Origin: Mytilisepta virgata
Lineage: Eukaryota > Mollusca > Bivalvia > Mytilida > Mytilidae
NCBI GenBank assembly: GCA_028015205.1
Contig: CM051520.1
Location: forward strand, 33,967,528 to 34,031,527
Direction: 5' to 3'
DNA length: 64,000 nt
This document shows, one piece after another, positions 12,600 through 24,723 of the stretch. The first letter of the stretch is position 1. Each line of letters opens with the position of its first letter. The notes under the pieces are model-generated. The model made no database searches, was not told the origin of the DNA, and worked only from the letters and a program-made list of their open reading frames with translations. The translations under genes were made by a program, and so were the position numbers.

Positions 12600-13800
12600 C
12601 CTTGAATGTTTTTGGTATTAAGTCAAACAAATAACCATGTAAAACTCTTCAATTTCTAAAAATTTCAGGTGGCTAGCTTTTGTTGATTCAGAAATATATG
12701 GCCTCTCACAAAATTTCAAACTGCAATATGTTTAAAACGACAACAGATATCTCAAAACAATTGGGCAATTCCATAGTTCATTAAGGGTACATTGAATAAT
12801 TAAATATATGATGCAGTACCCAACTTAGGAACAGTATGTCGTAGACACCTGGGACTACCACCATTCAACTCAGGACCACTTGACCTTTCAAAAGGTCACA
12901 AGGTCAAGGTCATAGTACCCTTTGAAGGTCAGGGAGAAATTTCATCATGACCTCGACATTGACCTTAAATTGAAGGTCCTGAAATACTGATCATTTTCGC
13001 AATTTATAGTAGGTTGATATATGTTATCATTTCAAAGATATACACAAAATACTATACTTTTAAGGATTATCTCATTGTAACTTTTGAACGGACGGTCGGA
13101 CAGTTTTGGGTCTAATGTATAAAATGTAGAGCTCTCCGAGAGCTATCTCTTATCGTTTTCTTAATAATCAAGCTTGAAATTTAAGCGTTAATTTTTTTGA
13201 ACTCGGTGACCTTTGACGTTGGGTGCAAATGAAAAGCCACATGAACTAAAGATCATTGGTGAAGGTCCCATGTCTCTACGACTTCCGGTTCTCGAAATAT
13301 AATTTTTCAAAAATTGTGTATAATATTTCAAGGGAAATAACTCTTATACAGGTTAATAACAAAATAAATGTGTATGTTTGTTAACATCGCCATCTGGTCA
13401 TGTACATGTTGCCATTTTCAAATCGATTCTATCTTTAACAGTTTTTAAATTATATGCAAATAAAAGAAATTGTTTCAAGGGGATAAAACCCTTAAAGGGC
13501 ATGATGAAATTCTAAGCAAGGTCATCTGGTAATACTTCATGATAAGAATTACCTATTATCCGAATAAGGTCATGATATCTTTAAAAACAACGAGGTGGGG
13601 CCATGTCAAAAAAACAATAAAAGGGAGATTACTACTTAAGGAGATGATGAAATTCTTCACAGCCTCATTTTATTAAACTTCATAATGAGGTTTATCGATG
13701 TTCCAAATATTTGGTCAAGATAACTTCAATAGAAACGAGGGGGTGGGGGTCATGTCAAAAAAAATGCTGGAAAAAAAACAAAACAAAACAATAAGATCTT
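12600..13800 (+). repeat. Interspersed-repeat region of molluscan type
   Basis: This stretch holds a cluster of AAGGTCA and TGACCTT words (about 12885-12985), the end GAACGGACGGTCGGACAG near 13087, and two related blocks with GGGCATGATGAAATTCTAAG (about 13498) and GGAGATGATGAAATTCTTCA (about 13639). They look like two interspersed repeats. I see no coding sequence. Confidence 0.5.
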
Positions 13801-13829
13801 TCCTATGTAAAGGAAACACCTTAATGAGG

Positions 13830-14735
13830 TGAGTGAGTCACAGCATGGCAAATATGTGTTGTTAATTCTGAATGGCATTGATGACTTGATCTGATAGACC
13901 AGCCACTGAATGGTTTTTGACTTAACAATACGATATGGATATTCTGTTCAAGTGGAATACAGATAAACATAAAAATTCAAAAGATATGGGATAAAACGGG
14001 GGCAAATGGTAAGAAAAGAAAGCAAATTCTTGAAGCTTAGTACCTATTACGTGTAAGACGTAGTCTGACACTTGTCCCTCAATGTCATGGATGAATGACT
14101 TTCATCCATGTTTCTTGATATAAGTCCATTTTTCAGCAAATGTAATTTTGTCACACATAACAGTGAATGATGAAAAGTAGAGTCACAGAAATTATCACAG
14201 TTAACTAAGTCACATATCCCATCGATCAATGAATCATGAAATTAATTGACCATCAGAAAATATGGAAGCCAAGCTTCACGAACAGCACCAATTATAATAC
14301 ATACAAGTAACAACATATAAGTATATTAGAGGTATAATTATAACTGGACTCCTTTTTTTGACGAAAATAAATAAAGCAAAAAAGGGAATTGTTTTACTTT
14401 GAATCGTAGCCCTTCAGAACTGGAAAATGAAAAAATGCACAATTCCCAAATAAAAAAGGCAGAACAGTTGGACAAATCTTGAACGATCCTTACAAAATAA
14501 TAAACAATTCAGATTTTCCTGGCTAAAGGGAAACAACTCTAATCTAATTGATTCACTTCGAAATGAACTACATTTCAGGTTAATGTAAATCCTGCACTCT
14601 TGAAGTATTTTCTAGGTTTTGTTCAGTGACTATTCTTGGATAGATATACTGTAAAGCAAAATGCTCCTTAATCTCGGAAAACATACATACAATGCTCAAC
14701 TTTTATGTTTGATATTTGCTTATGTGCACATGTAT
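13830..14735. other. No feature recognised
   Basis: AT-rich sequence without supported ORFs. The 60-aa frame at 14047-14229 on the minus strand has no family motif. Confidence 0.4.
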
Positions 14736-14914
14736 AATGTTTAGTTTGTTCAATCTTTCGGATCTCTGAATTTTGCTTGGTTCATTTCAACATACTGCAA
14801 TATTTCTCGGCAATACTTAAGAACATGAAATAATGTTTAGTTTGTTCAATCGTTCGGATCTCTGAATTTTGCTTGGTTCATTTCAGCATGCTGCAATATA
14901 TTCTTGACAATACG
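14735..14914 (+). repeat. Two tandem copies of a ~96-bp unit
   Basis: ATGTTTAGTTTGTTCAATC, TTCGGATCTCTGAATTTTGC and TTGGTTCATTTCA appear at 14738 and again at 14834 with about three mismatches. Confidence 0.9.
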
Positions 14915-15041
14915 TTTTTATTTTGACAAAATGTAATGTTGTGGAAATACTTAGAGCAGTTCTTGGAACTGTCCTGCAAGTTAACTTGATATAGAGGTTA
15001 TGACTGGTCGCAACCACGATACATGTTACTGTGAAAACAAG

Positions 15042-15047
15042 TTTAAT
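15042..15047 (-). promoter_or_regulatory. Candidate poly(A) signal of gene B (ATTAAA)
   Basis: ATTAAA on the minus strand about 45 nt after the TAA stop. It is the first good hexamer variant downstream of the last exon. Confidence 0.4.
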
Positions 15048-15090
15048 TCAAATATTTTAGATTTTTAACTATACATATTTCAGAAAACGG

Positions 15091-15338
15091 TTAACGACGA
15101 CGTCTTATTAACATTTCAGTTTTCGCCAGAGAATATCTATAATCGGTCCACTGGTACCACTCAATTCCATCAGCGAAGGAGGTATGAGTCCCATTAAGAT
15201 AGAGTCCGTTTAAATTCGAATGATGACATGATTTGTACCACCATCCTCCCTTGTATTTCTTTACACAGTCATGATTACCAGTCATATCACGACCTTTGGC
15301 TGAAAATGGGCTTCCATTGTGATAAGCCATGGCGTCCC
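15091..15338 (-). CDS. FReD gene B, exon 5 (C-terminal P-domain and stop)
   Basis: The last coding exon is 248 bp after the acceptor TTTTAAG and ends in TAA. It encodes GDAMAYHNG, FSAKGRD, the pair C240 and C253, then [19 protein letters not shown] and the run RRRR before the stop. These are the P-subdomain landmarks: second disulfide, GGWWY and LNGLY. The canonical calcium loop (DxDND before NCA) is not well kept: it reads KGRDMTGNHDC. A possible ATTAAA poly(A) signal lies at 15042-15047, about 45 nt after the stop. Confidence 0.95.
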
Positions 15339-15517
15339 CTTAAAATAAACACTTGTGTAACTTATTTCAAAGTTGCAGCGATGAACAACACGTCTCTTAG
15401 TGTACCAACATATCAGCTGCTAGTAGTTCGAGTAAAATTAATATCTAATAATTTACTATCGATGATCTGCCTCGATCGTGCATACACAAATAGCTCCGTA
15501 GAAATGGTTATGATTAA

Positions 15518-15616
15518 TTCCTTAGTTTCTGTGTTGTCTTTGTTTTTTAGTTTTGTTTAGTTTATTATAAGTTTTTTATTCTTTTAGTTATGCATGTATC
15601 CTTGTTGCGTTTATTA
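15518..15616 (+). mobile_element. Penelope-like 3' tail (subfamily 3), left half
   Basis: TTTCTGTGTTGTCTTTGTTT, AGTTTTGTTTAGTTTATTAT and GCATGTATCCTTGTTGCG match the complement of the tail at 27480-27745. The match stops near 15616 and resumes near 16310, on the far side of a fold-back element. This lies in intron 4 of FReD gene B. Confidence 0.65.
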
Positions 15617-16305
15617 TAGGATTAAATACGATTTTTTTATGAGTTTGTCGATGTGTAAACTCGGCCGACTCACTCACAAACTAAATAAGGACTTTATGTT
15701 GAGTTTGTGAGTGAAAAGGCCGAGTTAACATATCGATAAACTCATACAAAATCGTATTTAATCCGTATAATTCCATTTCAAACATCGAAAAGTTGTTCCT
15801 AACCAAAATAAAAAAAACTTTTCCCTTTTCAGGCGACATTCATCTTGAATCTGGTACTATTTTTGGCAGCTGAGCAATTGAATAAAAAAGTTAACAAAGT
15901 CATTTACAGATCGAAAAAACTAGGAAACTTACGTTTTGATAGATTTTAACATAATCTGAAGCGTATAGAATCTACGCAATGTCCGATTTTTTCCGTTTGA
16001 AGAATCCAAATTGCGTTGTTTACAAATATGACGTTGCAATCTTGACTGTGACGTCAGTGCAGCAACTTTTCGCGGAATTTTTTCTTCAATTTTTAAACCA
16101 TTTCTCATTAAATTTTAACTTTTATTGTCGGTATCATCCTTAAAATTTATTCTTTTCAGCATTCTTCACATTTCATGTCTCATTTGAAAGCGCATGAATA
16201 TACTGCCAAATACGGGTTTATCGATGTATAAACTTTTACGATTTTGACCTTCCGACCAATGAAATTCTTGTATTTTGTCATATGCAAATTAAAATGGAAT
16301 TATTT
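15617..16305. mobile_element. Fold-back (large hairpin) element inserted in the Penelope-like tail
   Basis: The first 155 bp (15617-15770) are a near-perfect inverted repeat: AGGATTAAATACGATTTTTT, TGAGTTTGTCGATGTGTAAA and CTCGGCC pair with GGCCGAGTTAACATATCGAT, AAACTCATACAAAATCGTAT and TTAATCC. The rest (15771-16305) is AT-rich, with another GGTTTATCGATGTATAAAC near 16216. Borders are inferred from the interruption of the surrounding tail repeat. No ORF is visible, so it would be non-autonomous. A degraded copy of the hairpin part is at 32505-32605. Confidence 0.7.
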
Positions 16306-16440
16306 GACATTGTGTAACGTTCTCCTGACTTTGTCTTTCATTGGATTTCGAATGTGTGGACTTTTCCCATGCACTGTTTTGTCGCTTCGGTATTCTTCTG
16401 CCTATATATTTGGCATTCGAATCTACTTATTGTTTTATTT
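16305..16440 (+). mobile_element. Penelope-like 3' tail (subfamily 3), right half
   Basis: TTCTCCTGACTTTGTCTTTC, TTCGAATGTGTGGACTTTTC and CACTGTTTTGTCGCTTCGGT continue the tail that broke off at 15616, in the same order as in the uninterrupted copy at 27480-27745 (complement). Confidence 0.65.
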
Positions 16441-17097
16441 CAGTTTTAGAACGAAATACATGTATATACACGGAACATTTGGTATCCTTTGATTTTGTAG
16501 TACATGCCGCTACATAATTTGATAGAGACATTTACGTAAATTGTAGATATTCCCAAGTACAATCTACTTTTACTGCACATGATATTCAAAATTATTTTTA
16601 AATCAGTTCATATATATTAGTACATGTAAATAATTGGAGATCACTGAAATTTGACACTTGTGTTTATAACGTTAATTCGTGAACATTTCATTATACCAAT
16701 TACGATGTAAATACGCATATTGCAACCAACGATATCTCATTAGAAGTATATATGGTAAAGCTAATTGATTAGTTGTATTTATTGTACGAAGGTGTGCAGA
16801 AAAAAGTAACTTGTAAAGGTACTTAAGGAACTAATTTATCATCGGGTTGTAATGCTTATAAAAGTTTAAAAAAAATAAAAGCAACTTATTTACCAAGTCT
16901 GATGTCTTGGGAACAACACAGTCTAACGTTTATTTACTGATATTAGATAGACCGTATTTCTAATTGAACCAAATACAATATAACCACATTCTGTAAATCT
17001 CAGTCCGTAGAACGGTTTATTCTGGAATTTCAGTATCTTAATAATTTTGTGATTAAGCATAAACAATATTTAATATTATTATTTTTTACAATTTTTT

Positions 17098-18118
17098 ATA
17101 CGCCCGTCAAAATTTTAACGGGACGTATTATGGTATACAAATTTCCGGCATCCGTCTGTCCGTCGTAAACATGTCGCGTCGTAACTTGAGAACGACTCGT
17201 CCAAATTTCACGAAACTTAACATAGTTGTTTCTTATGATGGTCAAACGATCTGTATACTTTTTGGTGAAAATAAGATAAATACTTTTTTGAGTTACGGGA
17301 CTTTGTAACTAAAACAGAATTGTGTTTTTTTTCACATGTCGTGCCGTATCTCAAAAACGATTTTTGATTATTGCTTAAAACTTTACACACCTCTTAGTTA
17401 TATTAATCTAAAGATCTGTATACTTTTTGGTGATGATTCAAAATTTTATTTTAGAGTTTTTGAGTTTTTTTGTAAACAAAAGGGGGGTTTCACATGTCGC
17501 GCCGTATTTCAAAAACGATTTTTGATTATTGCTTAAAACTTTACACACTTCTTAGTTATATTAATCTTAAGATCTGTATACTTTTTGGTGATGATTCAAA
17601 ATTTTATTTTAGAGTTTTTTGAGTTTTTTGTAAAAAAAGGGGAGAGGGGGGGGGGGGTTTATGGTTTACATGTCGCGCCGTATCTCAAAAACGATTTATG
17701 ATTATTGCATAAAACTTTAAACACTTCTTAGTTATAATAATCTAAAGATCTGTATACTTTTTGGTGGCGATTCAAAATTTTATTTTAGAGTTATTGAGTT
17801 TTTTGTTAAAAAGGGGTGGGGGGGGGGGGGTTTACATGTCGCGCCGTATCTCAAAACCGATTTATGATTATTGCATAAAACTTTTTACACTTCTTAATTA
17901 TATTAATCTGAAGATCTGTATACTTTTTGGTGATGATTCTTTATTCTATTTTAGAGTTATTGAATTTTTATTGATCTTTTTGGTCACGTATCTCTATTGC
18001 TTAAATTGTTTACACGGTTATGTTTTGCCGGGTTTCCATATACAACCCACCAGCAGCTCCACTAAATAAAGGAGGATTCCATAAACATTTATTTTTTTTT
18101 ACAAGACGACGGGCGTAT
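17098..18118 (+). mobile_element. Inverted-repeat-ended element with ~165-bp tandem core
   Basis: The element starts ATACGCCCGTC (17098-17108) and ends GACGGGCGTAT (18108-18118), an 11-bp perfect terminal inverted repeat. The core holds four copies of CATGTCGCGCCGTATCTCAA at 17335, 17493, 17669 and 17835. Each copy ends in a GATCTGTATACTTTTTGGTG block and, in the later copies, a long G run. It sits wholly inside intron 4 of FReD gene B. The ORFs within it are artefacts of the repeat. Confidence 0.85.
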
Positions 18119-18439
18119 CATGCGCTCGTGGCGCAGCTGTTTATTTGGAATAGGACAGACTTTCAAACTTTCAATACTTTGCAGTGCTTTAATTCTTGTA
18201 TTCGAAAATGCCTATTTAGACTTGAGGTACATGTATGAAAATATAAGTTTTATGAATGGTGATACATAGAGGATTTGACAAGGTTAATCAACCAACAGAA
18301 AATTATCTTATATTCTAACATTTACACCTTCAAAATGCCAAACAAAACGTCTATGAACAAAGGTTTCCAGTCCTTGACAGGTATTTTTGTGTTTTTTTCT
18401 TGGTATTAATTATTCGACAAAAAAGCAACATAAACAAAC

Positions 18440-18604
18440 CTGCATTTCCTGAATATTCTTTGATTGTTAACTTGTACTTCGATACTGGACCACCAACGTC
18501 AAATGACTTGTACTGTGCATACCGCTTTTCACCTTCTAGATCTTCCAGTTTGATCAATAATTCATATTCATCCCTAGATGTTATAGCATGAATGTGAGAG
18601 TTTC
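18440..18604 (-). CDS. FReD gene B, exon 4 (fibrinogen domain)
   Basis: The exon is 165 bp, with acceptor TTTTAAG and donor GCAG|GTTTGT. It completes the G of WLGN and encodes about residues 161-215. Visible family motifs are LTS-type ITSRDEYELLIKLED, a KY..F.VGGP strand and KLTIKEYSGNAGD, which runs into exon 5. No frameshift or stop is present. It is the intact counterpart of the damaged exon 4 in gene A. Confidence 0.93.
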
Positions 18605-19072
18605 CTTAAAACAAAATAACCAGGTTACAGTAACATGTAATTGCATCTGAGGAAAAAGTACTACTCAATATAAAAATTAGAATTGCTGAAAAGACTTAAA
18701 ACTGGAAATGAGATCGGACTTTTTCCCTGTATTGAAAGCCTCACTGTATTTCAAATTTTGTTCCTTTTTTGTGAAGCTCAGGATTGTTTATCAAGAATAA
18801 TTCCCTATATATTATATGTCTATTCTTAACAGTTACAGCGTTTCAAGGCTCAAAGTGTCAATATACCCACATTTTAACATTCATATAGTTTAAAAGTTGA
18901 TATCAACAATTTTTACAGGGTCCTATCAAGACGATGCTTATATGATTGCACTACATGATTAGATTCAATATCATTTGCAGTAATGTATCTCACAAAGGCT
19001 TGGGACGTTTAGTAGCCTTTCGTGAATACTACAGACTTTAATTAAACTTTAGATCGAAATAACAATCAACCC

Positions 19073-19380
19073 TATAATAAAACGTATCACAAAATACCAA
19101 AACTAATTTGATGCATTGCATGGCCATTTCGTTGACTAACAACTCAGCAGTGCTAGAGATCAAAATATTGGAAAACTGGTTAAAGATATAATGATGAATT
19201 AATAAGCACAACCACCAAATTTCAAAACAATTAAAACAAACAGCTATCTAAACTCAACTAAGGATTACCTCTACATCAAAAGGAAGAACTTTAGAAATTT
19301 CTGGTAATTTTTGTCAAATTTTGGACGTGAAATTTAAAGCCATTTGATTAATGAATCATGCCAGGACAAAAGAAGTACTA
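19073..19380. repeat. Dispersed repeat, copy 1 (partners at 57103 and 57462)
   Basis: AATAAAACGTATCACAAAAT, GGCCATTTCGTTGACTAAC, GATGAATTAATAAGCACAAC and CATCAAAAGGAAGAACTTTA match 57103-57395 in the same orientation at roughly 85% by eye. It lies in intron 3 of gene B. Confidence 0.8.
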
Positions 19381-19547
19381 TTTCGGACTATTTTTTAAAT
19401 TCTTCATAGAAGAAGCTAGATGACGGTATTTCTTAATCGCATGAACATTTCTTTAAAGAGGAAAACAAACCTGAGCTATAATTAGGCTCTTAATACTAAC
19501 AGCGACACTCACAGCACTGACAGCCTATTTTTAGTAAATAGAGGCTA

Positions 19548-19745
<198 letters not shown>

Positions 19746-20382
19746 TTATGTTTGTATAATACTTTTGATTTTTTGTGCAAATTGATAAAAACGCAAGATG
19801 GAGCCGAAATTTAATATTTAATGATATTTCTATTTCTCGTTCAACCGTGTTGATATTCCTTCTGTGAGAGCCTAATAGTTAGATCAGTTTCACTGGAGAT
19901 TTATAGGCTACAGGGTTTAATCAGATGCTTTTCCTCACTACGTTATTACCCCATTTGTCTACACATTCAAAAAGCAATGAACACCATGTTTAGTATTTTA
20001 AGCACACAGATGTTCCTGTAAGAAAATTCCAATATGAATATTCTGTTATTTGTTCGTTTTATATACATGTATTTACCACATGTAATATGTAAAAATTTTA
20101 TTGAAGATGCAAAGTAAGATGAACTTAATGAAATATAACACATAATTAAGCTTAAATATATACCGTTGCTTAAGGTGGTGAATGCGTATGAAAATTGTCG
20201 AAGGTTTCCTGTGACTACCCGTCGTATCTCGCCAAATTAGTAACCGATTTTCTTAATCATAATTGTTTTTGTTTTTTTTATGTTTCTAATCGGCTTGTTA
20301 TATGTTATATTTATGTTATTGAAAATAATATCAGTTGTTTCTGTTGAAGATAACATGAAAGATTTTTTTAAAAATTACTTAC

Positions 20383-20507
20383 AGTCCAGTCGCCATTTTC
20401 CTGTTGCATGTCACAGTATACATCAAACCCCCGAGGATCGATTGGGTATATTCTGTATATACCACTGGTTTTGTTTTTAATGTCTTCACAATCTCTGGGA
20501 TATTTAC
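20383..20507 (-). CDS. FReD gene B, exon 2 (start of fibrinogen C-terminal domain)
   Basis: The exon is 125 bp, bounded by the acceptor AATTCAG and the donor GTAAGT. It encodes residues 87-128 and opens the fibrinogen domain with YPRDCEDIK, then GIYRIYP, GFDVYCDM and the end motif GDWT. C93 and C118 are the expected first disulfide pair of the family. The downstream intron is phase 0, splitting the typical W-T-V motif between T and V. Exon 2 of gene A has exactly the same length and phases. Confidence 0.93.
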
Positions 20508-20599
20508 CTGAATTATAAATTGTATTAGAACACACACCACTCTGTTTGGTATTTTTTACAGATAAATTAAAGTCTTTTGCATTGAATCTAATTTGATAG

Positions 20600-20935
20600 G
20601 AATACTAGATGATATCCTGCCTCCTAAATCACTCGGCCACTGGAACAAGTCTTTGCAACAATGGTGCTTAGATGGTCCTTTTTCAGAATTCCAAGATTGC
20701 CGATAGAGCCCAACATAGTTAAACATAGGATCCTGTGGGAAATTTACTTAACGATCTTTTTGACTGAAAACATTTAACCAATTAGAGCAAATCTTGGCAG
20801 CAATGGCGCTTACGTAGACCTCTTTCAGAAATGTATCCGATGACCCTGTTCACCATTGAAGACGACTGCCAGAGCTGAACATAGTTTAACATAGGACCTA
20901 ATGAGAATAATCACTGAAATATCTTCTTGTTTGAA
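20600..20935 (+). repeat. Two degenerate copies of a ~155-bp unit
   Basis: The blocks GGAACAAGTCTTTGCAACAA..GCTTAGATGGTCC and GAGCAAATCTTGGCAGCAAT..GCTTACGTAGACC each run on to a GAACATAGTTTAACATAGGA-type end. Confidence 0.7.
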
Positions 20936-21039
20936 ACCAGTAGCAAAAACCCAGGCTGCCAGTAGAGGTAGACATAGCCCAGTTGAGCAATACAGGCTCC
21001 TGGAATCATGTAGTTTGTATTATAATTTTACGGTCATCA

Positions 21040-22205
21040 TCAAGTTTTGTCATTTGAGGGGGGTGGGTCATGACCCTCCTCAGACCCCCCTATAGTACTG
21101 AAGTCTTCGTCTAATCATCAGGAGTAATAATATATATGGTTATAGGGTGGGGATCTCAATGGTTTTGAAGATATTAAGTCTATTGTCATTTGAAGGGATG
21201 GGGCATGACCCCCTCAGACCCCCTTAGGTACCAAATCCTTCGTCTTATCATATGCAGTAATAATATATATGGTTATAGGGTGGGGATCTCAATGGTTTTC
21301 CAAGATATTAAGTATTTTGTCAATTGAGGGGGGCGGGGCATGACCCCCTCAGACCCCCCTTAGGTACCAAATCTTTCGTCTTATCATAAGCAGTAATAAT
21401 ATATATGGTTATAGGGTGGGGATCTCAATGGTTTTGAAGATATTAAGTCTTTTGTCATTTGAGGGGGTGGGGCATGACCCCCTCAGACCCCCTTAGGTAC
21501 CAAATCCTTCATCTTATCATAAGCAGTAATAATATATATCGTTATAGGGTAGGAATGTAAACTATTTTGAGCTATTAAAAAAATATCAATTTTTGAGGTA
21601 TTTGAAGAGGCGTGGCACTGCCCCTGGGCCCCCCTACACGTGAAAAATGATTAGGACCAACATCTCATGGGGTACTATCATTGTGCAAAATTTGAGTGAA
21701 ATCGGTCAAGTATAAAGTACAAAAGTGCTCCGGACAAAGTTGGCGGCGCGAGAAAGAAGAAGAAGAAGAATGGCCGCCAAACGTCGCCAACCGATCGCGA
21801 TTTTTTTTCATCAGTTTGTTCTTCTAATTGTACTTTACAAACCTACGAAGTTTAATGAAATTCTATGGTACAGTTTTTGAGATATAAACGTTTTAAATTT
21901 TCGGAGGGTACCGATCTTTGAATGGCGGCCATCTTGAAAATGGCGCCCATTTCGGAAAAAAAAGTATCGATTGCACACCTCCACATAGTGATCTTACTTT
22001 CTGCCAAGTTTCATTCAATTCTATCCAGGCATCTCCGGGAACTAAGCCGGACAAAAATCATTGGAAGAAAGAAAGAAAGAAAGAAAGAATAATAACAGAG
22101 AAACGGAACAATAACAATATGTCGCCGACTTTCGTCGGGGCGACATAATAATAATAAACGCAACAAAAACAATAAGTCTCCAAACTTCGTTTGGGAAACT
22201 TAATA
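21040..22205 (-). repeat. Palindrome-ended element with ~125-bp tandem repeats, in gene B intron 1
   Basis: Four copies of ATATATATGGTTATAGGGTG, GGATCTCAATGGTTTT and a GACCCCCTCAGACCCCC block recur between 21045 and 21560. The right side carries AGAAGAAGAAGAATGGCCGC, a TGGCGGCCATC box (21923), (GAAA)n at 22066-22088, a hairpin ATGTCGCCGACTTTCGTCGG ending GGCGACAT (about 22119-22147), and AGTCTCCAAACTTCGTTTGG (about 22170-22190). These are the same right-to-left landmarks as the plus-strand elements at 4.4-7 kb, so it lies in minus orientation. Confidence 0.8.
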
Positions 22206-22689
22206 ATGATAATAAATACAGTATTAAACCATACCTTGCGATAGTCTTAAAATGTCATTCTGGTCTTATTCATTTATCTCAAATTTAATGAACTACAATG
22301 CTTTTAAACGGAATAGACAAAACAAGACCAAGTTACAGAAAGATCAAATAAATATCGTCTTCTATAATAACAAGTCAGGATTTATATAGAAATATACTAA
22401 AATATAACGTTTTCTGTGTGGAATGCAGGATTTATAACTTAACCTTCATATAGTTTGTTCATGAAGTACACTTTTCAAAGGCAAATATCTTCAATATAAT
22501 TATATAGAGCAATAAAATTGAAAGCGTGAAAAGGGATATTCTAAATCAAGGAAAACCTCATTTTCGTTATTAAATTTAATAGGTAGGCCATCCATCAATC
22601 ATGAGTGCAAAGACGGAGACAAACGCGAGATGCAAAAGGACGAAAACAAGCAAACAGACATGCATAACAATAAACTAAAAACACATTTA

Positions 22690-22995
22690 TTTAGCAACAC
22701 ACCAGGCATGTTCCTCGTGTCGAGTCCAGTAAAATGTCATGTCTGTTGACAGAGAGAAAATCAGAGGTCAAATTCCTCTGGGAAAATGATATTCCATAAC
22801 GACCTACAAGTATGTAGTGATGGGCATAGAACGGTTGAAGTGACGACCTAGAATTAGGAACATCATGAAAAAATAAATAAAACATCATAAACATACCTTT
22901 GTTTAAATAGCTTTTGTGTCAGGAGCCGAGCCCTTATCTAGAAATCATTGTATTGGTCGCCAATCCTTGAATATCTAATTACTGGGAAATGTAAA
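22690..22995 (-). mobile_element. Penelope-like RT C-terminal relic
   Basis: On the minus strand a frame near 22990-22900 reads an SRIGDQYNDF then ARLLTQKLF type segment, and the next frame reads SRSSLQPFYAHHYILVGRYG. This equals the stretch Y.DFLDRARLL..KLL..G and K.SSL.KFYGRHH.LVDRY seen in the better copies at 31.5-32.3 kb and 40.8-41.7 kb. It is frameshifted and dead. Confidence 0.7.
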
Positions 22996-23744
22996 CACCA
23001 TAGGCCCATGATGCTGGAATGTTGCTACAGGCAAGTTGACAATATTCAACATGTTAAAAGTGAACTCATCTAAATTGTCATAGAGTGGTGTTTGCACTTC
23101 CCATCGTGTTCAATTTCAAGATATAGGACAAGGTATGATGCCTTCTTTCTAGTTTCATTAGTGTTATTTATTTAATCGTACCCGAAGATGTCTGGGATTT
23201 AACTGTCTTGCAGGAGTTAAGATCGAACCGGTGTTTGATTCTGTTTGGCCCTTCTTTTTAAGACCCGTCATTGTGTCCATTCCGTTGAGTATTGACGTAA
23301 CATTTGTGTTACGTTATTACGTGTGGGGTAAACGGCAAATACGCCAAAACAAAAAGGACTTGAAAAACAAACATCTTTACAGTTATAACTTTTATAATCA
23401 AAGGTATAATACAATAGAAAGAACCTTAAATTGTTTAGTGATACTTAACACTGAAATAACACAATTTCGTCTAAGGTCAAGGTCATTAATTTCATTTTTT
23501 TTCTTCTCACGGTTGGAACTATAGAAGATGAGGAACGCTTTATTCTATAAAACGCCTTGATTATATGTAGTATGGAGTTTATGACACAATCCGATTTTTG
23601 TTTTTGTTTTATCACGATTAGGGATCTAGACTCCCCGAGACAGTTTCAAAATTATTTCACTTTACACATATTTTTGTATTGGAAAGAAATTAGAAACTTT
23701 CCGGGATTATTAATATGAAACTTTTAAGACATTTGACATTGTTC

Positions 23745-23950
23745 GAGTTTGAAATGTGCACTGGTTTGAATTCACACGTCGTAATCTTTGTATCGACCAA
23801 TGAAATCTCATACATTCACATGATTCTCATCGACCGTTTCTAACCACACGCATACAATTCACACGTTGTACGCACACGATTCATGTAACACGGGCACATA
23901 ACCCTCACGTTGTATGCACACTTTCCGCACGTGTTTTGTTTGGCCGTTGT
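23745..23950. repeat. Dispersed repeat with ACACG-rich end (partner at 61695)
   Basis: GAATTCACACGTCGTAATCTTTGT, CGACCAATGAAATC, CGTTTCTAACCACACGC and GCACGTGTTTTG correspond to 61711-61855. The many CACACG/CACGTT words are unusual in this AT-rich DNA. Confidence 0.65.
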
Positions 23951-24379
23951 ATATTCAATCGTCTGTAATCACTACATAGTGAGTTGTTTTGGTGATAAAA
24001 CATCATCTAGAATAACAATCCAAAGATACTAATATTAGATATAGTAAATTTATAGTATGCTGTATACGACGCATTTCAAGGAGTTACCTCTCATCAGCAG
24101 CATTAAAACCGAAACATTTGGAAGGCCAAAAACCAAACTTATATTAAACAAGAAGTACTCAACCAAAAATACCGAAATAGGAAACCAAATTTCAGCTAAG
24201 GAGATCTACCATGTGCAATACAAGGAATGAATCCTTAGTATTTCTATTATTTTTGAATTTTGCTAAATACTGGTAATTTCTGTAACAAATCAATGAATAA
24301 TCATGTCAGACAAGTCTGACGACTGGGTTGGCGAATACCCAAACCGGACACTGAAGTTAAAGGTTTAAATTATTTTTTT

Positions 24380-24550
24380 ATATATATATATCTCCCTTTC
24401 AGAAACGTACGAATAAAGAAAGAAATAAAAAACAGATTGGCAAACAGGGGAGCACACGTTTTGCCTATTGGGATACCGATAGTCTGTTTAAAGAAACATT
24501 CATCAAACTGTACAAATAGGTAGTCGATAAAAATGTCTAACATTAACATG
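24380..24550 (-). mobile_element. Penelope-like RT fragment (motif with PIGKTCAPLFANLF)
   Basis: The minus strand reads LDIFIDYLFVQFDECFFKQT then IGIPIGKTCAPLFANLFF, an RT palm segment matching the QTIGxPxxxxCAPLLxDLF segment of the element at 31.5 kb. Only this segment remains, with stops on both sides. It lies in gene B intron 1, 170 bp from exon 1. Confidence 0.72.
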
Positions 24551-24723
24551 TTGGTGTTCTAACTGTTAAATTATGTGTATTGAGGTACGTTTTAACCCTA
24601 CCAACAATTATGCTATACTTATATTTTTGTTCTTCATATTTCTTCTTGAACCAATTCAAGTCGACAGTTAAGTTTATAATATGGAATTGTGGTATAAACA
24701 GTATTTAAATTAAGAGTACTTAC

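Noticed and set aside
17336..18069. Hydrophobic open frames of 66-102 aa
   Set aside because: They follow the ~165-bp tandem repeats of the inverted-repeat-ended element, so the peptide is itself repetitive.
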